From assembly GCA_015485455.1 (NCBI GenBank), contig WFTN01000294.1:1-17343 (forward strand): a stretch of DNA of 17,343 nucleotides. Reading direction: 5' to 3'. Shown piece by piece: positions 1 to 6,412 of the stretch. The translations under genes and the position numbers were made by a program. This stretch comes from Planctomycetota bacterium (GTDB taxonomy: Bacteria; Planctomycetota; GCA-002687715; DRQF01). Every line of letters starts with the position of its first letter. Positions within the stretch are counted from its first letter, which is position 1. The notes beneath the pieces were generated by a model that saw only the letters and a program-made list of their open reading frames with translations, ran no database searches and had not been told where the DNA came from.

Positions 1-316
1 CCCGGGAAGAGTTGGTTTTTTGCTCCGCTGGGAGCATTGGGCTTTGGCCGCTTCTTCTTGTTTTCGTTTCTTGGAGAAAGACGAAGAAGCGGCGGGACGC
101 CACTGCTCCCGGGAAGAATTGGTTTTTTGCTCCGCTGGGAGCATTGGGCTTTGGCCGCTTCTTCTTGTTTTCGTTTTTTGAGGAAGACCAAGAAGCGGCG
201 GGACGCCACTGCTCCTGGGTGAGTTGGTTTTTTGCTCCGCTGGGAGCATTGGGCTCTGGCCGCTTCCTCTTGTTTTCGTTTTTTGGAGAAAGACGAAGGA
301 GCGGCGGGACGCTACT
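1..316. repeat. Three tandem ~105-bp repeats, each with two hairpins
   Basis: Three head-to-tail copies lie at about 1-107, 108-213 and 214-316, and the array may continue left of the window. Each copy holds a perfect small hairpin (TGCTCC, loop GCTG, GGAGCA) at 21-36, 128-143 and 233-248, and a longer one with arms such as GCCGCTTCTTC / GAAGAAGCGGC at 47-93, 154-199 and 259-305. The first hairpin is unchanged in all copies. The second is perfect over 11 bp in copy 1, 10 bp in copy 2, and has one wobble and one mismatch in copy 3. The poly-T run precedes the hairpin on the plus strand, so these do not read as intrinsic terminators on either strand. The array lies beyond the terminator of the neighbouring gene. 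It is intergenic repeat DNA of unknown role. Confidence 0.9.
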
Positions 317-324
317 AGGAAATG

Positions 325-359
325 AAAAAAGGTCAGCGAGGAATATCCTCGCCGACCTT
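325..359 (-). terminator. Intrinsic terminator of the 401-2434 gene
   Basis: On the minus strand a 13-bp stem (arms 347-359 and 329-341, one A-C mismatch) with loop ATATT is followed directly by TTTT, then CATT. It starts 42 bp past the stop codon of the secreted protein gene and is correctly oriented to end that transcript. Confidence 0.85.
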
Positions 360-400
360 GAGCTATTTATCGACCAACGTCGATGGTGCCGAACTACGAA

Positions 401-2434
401 TTAGTTCACTGTCAATTCAACAGCGTTCGAAATGTAGAAGTTTGGCATGCCAACGTTGCTCATGACACACTGCATTGTTGTCAGGATGGTTCCTGGAGCA
501 ATACCGAAGTCAGGCATTGTCAACGAAACACCACCAGTTCCGGCAGGGCCTACGACGAAGAATGCGTCGATTGGAAGTCCTACTGGGTTCGCGTGGTAAT
601 TGATACCGTCGAACAAGACTGCAATGTTGTTAGGCAAGCCAGCCATGTCAACTCCAGGACCACCAACATCGAACTGGCCGATGTTGTTGGGGTAAGTCGC
701 TGACTTGACTCCCAAGTTACCGATGACGCAAGTCAAAGGACGGTTGGCAATTCCTTCCCAAGTGAGGTTCAAAGCGCCGCCTTGAGTCACGTTAGCGAAG
801 TAAGGGCCGTTGGCGTTTGACCCAACACCTTGAAGGTTGCTGTTAACAGCGTTGTTGACGTCAAAGACAGCCATGCCAGGACGTGGTGCCTGACCAGCAG
901 CAGCGACAACATCGACCAAACCGAAATCGTCGATAGCGAGGTCATCGGTGAAGGTTCCGTTGTCGTTGTTGGTACGGAATTGAACGCGAACCAAACCAGG
1001 TCCGAATGCTGATAGGTCAACTTGAGCGTTGACCCAGCCAAGACCACCGTTTCCTGGAAGGGAAGCGACGCTCATTGTGACAACACCACCGTTTGTTTCG
1101 TCGATGATGTCAATCTCAAGGACGTTATCATTTGAGGCGCCAGCAGCAGGAATACTGTGATGGAAGAACGATGCCATAGGTGTTCCAGCAGCACCAGCCA
1201 AGTCAAGGCAAGGGGAGCGAAGCTCAATGTCACCAGCTTGGCTTGGACTATCCTCAATGTACATGTAGATGCCATTGCCTGAAGTGTTGTCGCCTTGAGG
1301 ACCAACAGCACCACCGGAAGAGCCGGTTGTGAAGTCGTTGGGGCCCCAATCTGGCTCGCTGTTGCCAGCGATGGAAGCGCCGTCATCCTGGGCATTGACC
1401 CAGCCTGTTGGAACAGCGGTGATTGCGATGGAGAATGCACCGTTGTTGGAAGGAAGGCTGTCAAAGTTCTCTGTGTAACCATAGGTCACAATAGGCGAAC
1501 CTGGAGAGTTGTAAGCCAAAGTGCATGTGTCATTGGCTGTGTTCGCGTCACCTGCGATGCTAGTCACAACAGTCAATGTATGCGCGCCGAGAGCCGACAT
1601 GTCAATGGTACCGGTGGTCACAAAGTTGTTTGTAGCACCAGGTGCCAGTGGAGCAACCAAGGTATCGACCTCGCTGAGGACGAGCAAACCGTCCAAAGAA
1701 ACGTCAACGGTGACCATGTCACCAATGTTGAGGGCAGCGCCACCAGCATTGGTGTAATCAACGCCAACAACTTCTGCGGCTGTCAAAGTGACAACGCAGC
1801 TTGTTGCGTCGATAACAGGTGCCGTGATTGTGCCGCAGACGATGTCCAACGCTGCTGGTTCGAAGACCATGATGTTGTCCACGTACCAGTACCAATCCCA
1901 GCCCGATGCATAGTTGAATTGAACGGAAGCATTGGCTGATCCACCTGCCAGAGCAGTGATGTCGAAAGACTCGTGGAAAGCTGCCGCTGCTGAACCGATG
2001 TCTGAGCCACCCGTTTGGGTTAGGACTGTGTTGAAAACGGTTCCGTCAAAAACGGAAACGGTGATCGTCGTGCCGCCAAGCATGCGAGCGAAATGATCCC
2101 ACTCCATGATAACGGTGGTAGCACCGGAAACATCGAAAGCTGTGGAACCTAAGGTCGCGTTGTGTGGACTTGTACCACTTCCTTCAAAGTCGGAGTCGAC
2201 GCCGGCGACGCCGCCAGATACTCCAGACAAGGGGGCATTGCCACCAGGATCGTCCCAGCGCCAAGCTGCCGAACCGACTGTAATAAAATTCGTCCACCCT
2301 GCAGGGGCAACGGTGCCTCCGGCAACAGCGTCAAAGTTCTCGTCCAGGAAAGTTGTCTGGGCCGAGACTGAGGACGCCATAACCATGGCAAAGACTGCAA
2401 CCAAAGATGCGGTTGCCAAAATTGACCTCTTCAT
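401..2434 (-). CDS. Secreted multi-domain protein, choice-of-anchor J/MAM-like (long paralog A)
   Basis: This encodes a predicted exported, 677-residue, probably surface or extracellular adhesin-like protein. The signal peptide is MKRS, a hydrophobic core, and a likely signal peptidase I site after VSA (residue 25). Domain 1 (about 26-193) is a jelly-roll of the choice-of-anchor J type, opening FLDENFD and closing WYVDNIMVFEP. Residues about 197-310 form an Ig/CARDB-like domain (CGTITAPV near its start, ALGAHTLTV). Residues about 318-508 are a second MAM-like jelly-roll (GIYMYIEDSPSQAGDIELRS, then DDLAIDDF). Residues 513-677 are a C-terminal module beginning GQAPRPG and ending FYISNAVELTV, shared with the two neighbouring paralogs. 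No LPXTG, PEP-CTERM or C-terminal membrane anchor is visible. I chose the ATG at 2434 over an upstream in-frame GTG at 2488 because it has AGAGGAG 7 bases upstream and a start context identical to both paralogs. The ligand is unknown. Confidence 0.88.
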   Translation of the reverse strand: MKRSILATASLVAVFAMVMASSVSAQTTFLDENFDAVAGGTVAPAGWTNFITVGSAAWRWDDPGGNAPLSGVSGGVAGVDSDFEGSGTSPHNATLGSTAFDVSGATTVIMEWDHFARMLGGTTITVSVFDGTVFNTVLTQTGGSDIGSAAAAFHESFDITALAGGSANASVQFNYASGWDWYWYVDNIMVFEPAALDIVCGTITAPVIDATSCVVTLTAAEVVGVDYTNAGGAALNIGDMVTVDVSLDGLLVLSEVDTLVAPLAPGATNNFVTTGTIDMSALGAHTLTVVTSIAGDANTANDTCTLAYNSPGSPIVTYGYTENFDSLPSNNGAFSIAITAVPTGWVNAQDDGASIAGNSEPDWGPNDFTTGSSGGAVGPQGDNTSGNGIYMYIEDSPSQAGDIELRSPCLDLAGAAGTPMASFFHHSIPAAGASNDNVLEIDIIDETNGGVVTMSVASLPGNGGLGWVNAQVDLSAFGPGLVRVQFRTNNDNGTFTDDLAIDDFGLVDVVAAAGQAPRPGMAVFDVNNAVNSNLQGVGSNANGPYFANVTQGGALNLTWEGIANRPLTCVIGNLGVKSATYPNNIGQFDVGGPGVDMAGLPNNIAVLFDGINYHANPVGLPIDAFFVVGPAGTGGVSLTMPDFGIAPGTILTTMQCVMSNVGMPNFYISNAVELTVN

Positions 2435-2439
2435 GAGGT
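2425..2439 (-). promoter_or_regulatory. Hairpin enclosing the start codon of the 401-2434 gene
   Basis: The mRNA can fold ACCUC-AUGAA-GAGGU, a 5-bp stem with the AUG in the loop. The CCUC also resembles the anti-Shine-Dalgarno sequence and could pair instead with the GAGG of the upstream ribosome binding site. The same structure occurs at the other two paralogs. A regulatory role is inferred. Confidence 0.4.
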
Positions 2440-2470
2440 GTCTCCTCTGTCGTTTCTTGAGTAACAGTCG

Positions 2471-2488
2471 GTGAAACATTTGTTTCAC
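2471..2488. promoter_or_regulatory. Palindrome GTGAAACA-TT-TGTTTCAC, possible operator
   Basis: A perfect inverted repeat with 8-bp arms and a 2-bp centre lies 37 bp upstream of the start of the 401-2434 gene. No T-run follows it on the minus strand, so it is not an intrinsic terminator. A dimeric regulator site or an RNA hairpin in the leader would both fit. Confidence 0.4.
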
Positions 2489-2494
2489 GGACTG

Positions 2495-2517
2495 GGTCGT
2501 GTCCGAAGACAGCGACC
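2495..2517 (-). promoter_or_regulatory. UUCG-tetraloop hairpin in the leader between two paralogs
   Basis: On the minus strand, GGTCG pairs with CGACC and TGTC pairs with GACA around a C(UUCG)G tetraloop, with one bulged C. C(UUCG)G loops are known to be unusually stable in RNA. No T-tract follows, so it is more likely a stability or processing element, or an attenuating structure, in the 129-bp space between the genes at 2564-3655 and 401-2434. Confidence 0.4.
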
Positions 2518-2563
2518 AATATTTCTAATGTTTCATTCCGAAGGATGAGCACAGATCAACAAT

Positions 2564-3655
2564 CTAATTGGTGATGATTTCGACGGCGTTCGACAATTTG
2601 AAGAACGGTGCCATCGGTGAACTCATCGTGCATTGGAATGTGGTCAAGGTGCTTCCTGGAGCCAACCCAAAGCTTGGGAATGGCAAAGTGATTCCACCTA
2701 TGCCAGCGGCATCACAGAACATGAAGGAATCCAATGCCAAGCTTCCTGGGTTACCGGCAAAGCCGATACCATCAGCGAATACGCCAATGCCCAGTGGGAA
2801 CCCTGTCATAGGGTCGAGGCCGGGGCCACCCACATCTGTTTGGCCGATACCTCCAGGGAAGGTAGCAGAAACAGGGTTGAGGTTGCCGTAGAAGCAAGCG
2901 ATTGGATAGTTGGCCGAGCCTTCCCAAGACATAGTCATGGTTGTGCCAGGAGTCAGTGTTGTTTGGAATGGACCATTGTCTCCAGAAGCAACTGGGAGAC
3001 CGTTTGCGTTCAACGAGCCGTTGACGTCAAAGACGGATTCACCTGTACGTGGAGCTTGGCCTGAGAGAGCCAAGGGCTCAAAAACGTTGACGTTGTCCAC
3101 ATACCACCACCAGTCGAAACCAGATGTGTAGTTAAAGCTGACATGTGCGTTCACAGCACCACCAGCCAAAGCTGTGATATCGAATGACTCGGCGACAGGA
3201 GATGTTGGTGTACCAACATCTGAACCGCCAGCCTGAACAAAGACGATGTTGTCAGTAACGCCGTCGAAGACGGAGACAGTCAATGTTGTCGCAGAAAGCA
3301 TGCGGGCATAGTGATCCCAGTTCATGATCACAGTAGCAGCACCAGACAAGTCCATGTCAGGGGATTGCAAAGTGGCATCGTGGGGGGAGGTTCCGCCTCC
3401 GGCAAAGTCGGAACTAATGCTGGCTTGGCCGCCAGCAAAGTTGCCACCGGTAGGGGCGACGGCGGATGGATCGTCGAAACGCCATTCGGCGCTGCCGACA
3501 GTTATGAATTTCGTCCAGCCTGCTGGAGCAACGGTGCCTCCGGCGACTGCGTCGAAGTTTTCGTCTAGGAATGTTGTCTGTGCAGATGCGTTGAACGCCA
3601 AGATCATGGCGACGACGGCAACCGACACAGTGGTTCCCAAGAATGACCTCTTCAT
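2564..3655 (-). CDS. Secreted choice-of-anchor J-like protein (short paralog B)
   Basis: This encodes a 363-residue exported protein. It has a signal peptide (MKRSFLG start, cleavage probably after ASA, residue 25), one choice-of-anchor J-like jelly-roll (about 26-193, FLDENFDAVAGG near the start, WWWYVDNVNVFEP near the end) and the shared C-terminal module (199-363, GQAPRTG to LSNAVEI). Compared with the two long paralogs it lacks the Ig-like and second MAM-like domains, about 315 residues. The joint falls cleanly between VFEP and GQAP, so it is a domain-level difference and not a frameshift. Its first domain is nearly identical over long stretches to that of the 401-2434 gene, so the two are recent duplicates. 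The start has AAGGAG 8 bases upstream. I see no terminator after it, so the 401-2434 gene may be co-transcribed. Its ligand and site of attachment are unknown. Confidence 0.87.
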   Translation of the reverse strand: MKRSFLGTTVSVAVVAMILAFNASAQTTFLDENFDAVAGGTVAPAGWTKFITVGSAEWRFDDPSAVAPTGGNFAGGQASISSDFAGGGTSPHDATLQSPDMDLSGAATVIMNWDHYARMLSATTLTVSVFDGVTDNIVFVQAGGSDVGTPTSPVAESFDITALAGGAVNAHVSFNYTSGFDWWWYVDNVNVFEPLALSGQAPRTGESVFDVNGSLNANGLPVASGDNGPFQTTLTPGTTMTMSWEGSANYPIACFYGNLNPVSATFPGGIGQTDVGGPGLDPMTGFPLGIGVFADGIGFAGNPGSLALDSFMFCDAAGIGGITLPFPSFGLAPGSTLTTFQCTMSSPMAPFFKLSNAVEIITN

Positions 3656-3660
3656 GAGGC
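3646..3660 (-). promoter_or_regulatory. Hairpin enclosing the start codon of the 2564-3655 gene
   Basis: The mRNA can fold GCCUC-AUGAA-GAGGU, four Watson-Crick pairs plus an outer G-U wobble, with the AUG in the loop. It is equivalent to the structure at the other two paralogs. Confidence 0.38.
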
Positions 3661-4099
3661 GATCTCCTTGTTTGGGTTACTACTAATTGGCAATTGGGAC
3701 AGGCAAGCTAATACTTTTCGGTGCCTGTCACCATAAGGGTACGAGAGGGATTAAACACAAATTCGCCGTGAATTCCAAGGGAAGTCATTTTTTTGTATGC
3801 CAAGTTTCTTGCCAATTCGTGAATACCGTGAACCATTGAGATTGCAATGGCCAGAAGTCGGGAAGTGGGATCAGTGGGACCCCTTGCTATGAAGGGAGTT
3901 AGCCCTAAGTGCTCCCATTCACTTTGAGAATAGGAGCAAGCTGGGGAACGCCACTTTAGTTGTTCCAATTTGGGAATAGCACGCTTAGGAAATGGGGGAA
4001 TGATTCGGGGTGTGGGGTGAGATAGGCTTGCTCGGTTCTTCGTTTTTCATCAGGGCCTAACAAAACACGTTTTTTTTGGGTGTGGGGTGACAATAAAGA
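3656..4099. other. Intergenic region, degenerate, with REP-like motif and 13-bp direct repeat
   Basis: No convincing gene lies between the two secreted protein genes. The region carries the interrupted palindrome GGTGCCTGTCACC at 3720-3732, a type of hairpin core often seen in dispersed REP-like elements. It also has a perfect direct repeat GGGTGTGGGGTGA at 4008-4020 and 4078-4090. A minus-strand frame at 3708-3968 can be read but starts with TTG and has no recognisable protein. The leader of the 2564-3655 gene must lie at the left end; I see no clear promoter. Confidence 0.5.
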
Positions 4100-4130
4100 A
4101 GGGGTCTGTGAGACGCGCTCACAGACCCCT
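4100..4130 (-). terminator. Intrinsic terminator of the 4169-6163 gene
   Basis: A perfect 13-bp stem (arms 4118-4130 and 4100-4112, AGGGGTCTGTGAG) with a 5-base loop is followed on the minus strand by TTCTTTATT. It lies 38 bp past the stop codon, so the 4169-6163 gene is transcribed separately from the next paralog. Confidence 0.88.
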
Positions 4131-4168
4131 AAGATGCTTAACTATTTCTCAGTTTGCAGAGACTGCAA

Positions 4169-6163
4169 TTAGAGAACAGTGACGTCAACAGCGTTGGAGA
4201 TGAAGAACAATCCAGCTGGGTTCATGACACACTGGAAGCGTGTCAATGGACCTGGTGCGAAGACAGGTGAGACCTGGAAGTTGATGCCGCCTGTACCAGC
4301 AGGGCCGGTGAAGAAGAAGGCATGGAACAAAGAGGTCAGAGCCAAGTTGCCGTCGCCGAAGACGAAGATCGAGCTTGGGATACCGCCAACAAGTGGGCCT
4401 GTACCGATGTCAAGTTGACCGATAGTAGGACCGAAGTTAGCAATGTTGTCGTTAGCTGGGCCGAAGAGGCAAAGCATGAGACCATTGTTTTGTCCAGACC
4501 ATGTCATGTTCATGTTACCACCAACAGAGACGTTAGCAGCGTAAGGACCATTGGCGCCTGAGGAGACGATTTGGCCGAGGCTGTTAGCGGAGTTGTTGAT
4601 GTCGAACACGGCGTTTCCAGGCTGTGGAGCTTGGCCGACTGGTTGGATGGCATCGAAGTAACGAACGTCATCGATGGAGACGTCATCAGTGAAGTTGCCA
4701 TTGTTGTTGTTGCAACGGAACTGTGGTCTGACAAGGTCAGCGCCGAATGCGGAGAGGTCAATCAACACATTGTGCCAGTTGTTGTCACCATAACCAGGCA
4801 AAGAAGCGACACTCAAAGTGACTGTTCCGCCAGTGGTTTCGTTGATGATGTCGATTTCCAAGATGTTGTCAGTTGTTGCGCCAGTAGGTGCGTGACTGAA
4901 GTGAGCGAACTGAAGGCTTGGGTTGCCAACGGCACCGGTTGGGTCGAGGCAAGGACCGCGCAATTCAAGGTCGCCAACTTGGCTTGGGGAATCTTCCATG
5001 AACATGTAGATGCCAGCACCTGTGGTGTTGTCACCAGAAGGACCCTGGTTGGAGCCAGTAGTACCGCTGTTAGGAGCCCAATCGCGGATGGTGTTGCCAG
5101 CAATGGAAGCAGCATCGTCTTGAGCATTTTCCCAATCGGCAGGAACATCAAAGATTGTTGGTGTGAATGCACCATTGTTGGAAGGAAGTGCATCGAAGTT
5201 CTCGAAGAAGCCGAGGGCTTTAGGAGTCGCCGATGGGTTGGAGTATGCAACAGTACATGAGTTGTTGCCTGGAATACCGTCACCAGCGTAGGTGATAGTG
5301 ACAGTCAACGTGTGTGCACCGAGTGCGGACATATTGACAGTACCAACAGTGGTGAAGGAGGTGACAGTGCCGCCGCCAGCAATGTTGGCTGCAGGAATGT
5401 CGAACTCAGTCAATTGAAGCAGACCGTCGATGAAGACGTCGATCTGAACCAAAGAACCAGCAGTGATAGCACCAGAACCAGCGTTGATGTAATCAACGGA
5501 AATGGTTTCAGTAGCGGTCAAGCCGCCGACGCAATCTGTTGGGTCGATGACAGGAGCCGTGATAGTTCCACAAGCAACGTCGATTGGTGCAGGCTCTTCC
5601 AATGTGATGTTGTCAACAGCGTACCACCAGTCCCAGCCAGCAGTGTGAACGAAGCGAACACGACCGTTGGTAGCACCAGCAGCAAGTGCTGTCAGGTTGA
5701 AGGCAACGTGGTTGTTTTCACCAGCGCCACTGGCATTGCCAGCGAGGCTTGACGCGACGTTCCATGTTGAACCATCGAAGACTTCGAGGGTTGCAGTACC
5801 TGCACCCAGTTGACGGAACTGGTAATCGAAATCGATCAACACAGATGCGGCAGTTGAGAAGTCAAATGGAGTTGAAGTCAAAGCGGACGAAAAGGCAATA
5901 CCGGGTCCACCAGCATCAGCGTTACTGGATGCGAATGGAATCGCAAACGGTGCTGTTGTTGGGTGGTTGCCGATGTTGTCGTAACGCCAGCCTGAAATAC
6001 CGAGATCGTCACCGGAGAGCAAGATGACGCTCCAGTTAGGACTGACAGTACCGAATGCGGTACTGAAGTCCTCAGAGATGAATGTTTGCTGCGCCGTGGC
6101 AGTGTTAGCAGCGAATGCAAACACAGCAACCAAAGCGGCAGTTGCTAAGAAAGACCTCTTCAT
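4169..6163 (-). CDS. Secreted multi-domain protein, choice-of-anchor J/MAM-like (long paralog C)
   Basis: This encodes a 664-residue exported protein with the same architecture as the 401-2434 product. It has a signal peptide (MKRSFLA, cleavage probably after ATA, residue 24), a choice-of-anchor J-like domain (about 25-190, starting FISEDF and ending WWYAVDNITLEEP) and an Ig/CARDB-like domain (about 195-310, CGTITAPVIDPTDC, ALGAHTLTVTI). A MAM-like domain follows (about 317-505, ENFDALPSNNGAF, GIYMFMEDSPSQVGDLELRG, DDVSIDDV), then the C-terminal module (510-664, GQAPQPG to FFISNAVDVTV). Domain 1 is more diverged from the other two paralogs than the middle domains are from those of 401-2434. 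The start ATG has TAGGAG 8 bases upstream. The gene has its own upstream region and terminator. It is probably a cell-surface or matrix protein; the substrate is unknown and no catalytic motif is visible. Confidence 0.88.
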   Translation of the reverse strand: MKRSFLATAALVAVFAFAANTATAQQTFISEDFSTAFGTVSPNWSVILLSGDDLGISGWRYDNIGNHPTTAPFAIPFASSNADAGGPGIAFSSALTSTPFDFSTAASVLIDFDYQFRQLGAGTATLEVFDGSTWNVASSLAGNASGAGENNHVAFNLTALAAGATNGRVRFVHTAGWDWWYAVDNITLEEPAPIDVACGTITAPVIDPTDCVGGLTATETISVDYINAGSGAITAGSLVQIDVFIDGLLQLTEFDIPAANIAGGGTVTSFTTVGTVNMSALGAHTLTVTITYAGDGIPGNNSCTVAYSNPSATPKALGFFENFDALPSNNGAFTPTIFDVPADWENAQDDAASIAGNTIRDWAPNSGTTGSNQGPSGDNTTGAGIYMFMEDSPSQVGDLELRGPCLDPTGAVGNPSLQFAHFSHAPTGATTDNILEIDIINETTGGTVTLSVASLPGYGDNNWHNVLIDLSAFGADLVRPQFRCNNNNGNFTDDVSIDDVRYFDAIQPVGQAPQPGNAVFDINNSANSLGQIVSSGANGPYAANVSVGGNMNMTWSGQNNGLMLCLFGPANDNIANFGPTIGQLDIGTGPLVGGIPSSIFVFGDGNLALTSLFHAFFFTGPAGTGGINFQVSPVFAPGPLTRFQCVMNPAGLFFISNAVDVTVL

Positions 6164-6168
6164 GAGGT
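6154..6168 (-). promoter_or_regulatory. Hairpin enclosing the start codon of the 4169-6163 gene
   Basis: The mRNA can fold ACCUC-AUGAA-GAGGU, a 5-bp stem with the AUG in a 5-base loop, the same as at the 401-2434 gene although the flanking leader sequences differ. Confidence 0.4.
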
Positions 6169-6183
6169 TATCTCCTAAGTCGA

Positions 6184-6189
6184 ATTATA
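6184..6189 (-). promoter_or_regulatory. Possible -10 box TATAAT for the 4169-6163 gene
   Basis: A perfect TATAAT on the minus strand 20 bp upstream of the start codon would give a very short leader. No good -35 box sits 16-18 bp upstream (the hexamers there are TCTATC and TTCTAT), so it may be chance. Confidence 0.25.
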
Positions 6190-6246
6190 GTTGAAGTGGC
6201 AAAACTGATAGAACCCGTTGCCGAGCCCTACCGATCATGAGCGAGC

Positions 6247-6298
6247 GCAATGGTATATATTTCTTCCGTTTTGTCTCATCTTTTTCTTTTTCTTTTTC
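6247..6298 (-). promoter_or_regulatory. AT-rich candidate promoter region with (GAAAAA)3 tract
   Basis: On the minus strand three exact GAAAAA hexamers (6281-6298) lie upstream of a TATATA box (6254-6259). The A-tract falls roughly where an UP element would sit. A -35 hexamer is not recognisable. It would give the 4169-6163 gene a leader of about 80 bases. This is a candidate only. Confidence 0.3.
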
Positions 6299-6412
6299 AG
6301 ATTCTTGGAAGATGGACAATCCGTGTCGTTTTTACACGAATAGATGATGGGGACCCAGGATATGGGGGTATCGTTCTGAGAAGGGCGGTCTAACTCAATG
6401 AAGAAGCGTGGT

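Noticed and set aside
1..316. CRISPR array
   Set aside because: The units are about 105 bp, repeat along their whole length and have no unique spacers.
12..404. Plus-strand 130-residue open frame across the tandem repeats
   Set aside because: The reading simply runs through the repeats in shifting frames; the unit length is not a multiple of three, the product is low complexity, and the terminator and tail of the minus-strand gene lie inside it.
1295..1939. Plus-strand 214-residue frame
   Set aside because: It lies wholly antisense to a well-supported secreted protein gene, is rich in Cys, Arg and Val as expected from reversed Ala/Thr/Asp codons, and has no recognisable domain.
2435..2488. 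GTG at 2488 as the start of the long secreted protein
   Set aside because: It would put 18 charged residues before the signal peptide and make the start differ from both paralogs; the ATG at 2434 has a good ribosome binding site.
3708..3968. Minus-strand 86-residue frame in the intergenic gap
   Set aside because: It begins with TTG without a ribosome binding site, matches no protein I know, and its end runs over the GGTGCCTGTCACC motif. At best it is a gene remnant.
6322..6338. CGTGT/ACACG hairpin as terminator of the GT-C-like gene
   Set aside because: The 5-bp stem has no T-run after it on the minus strand and lies more than 70 bp past the stop.
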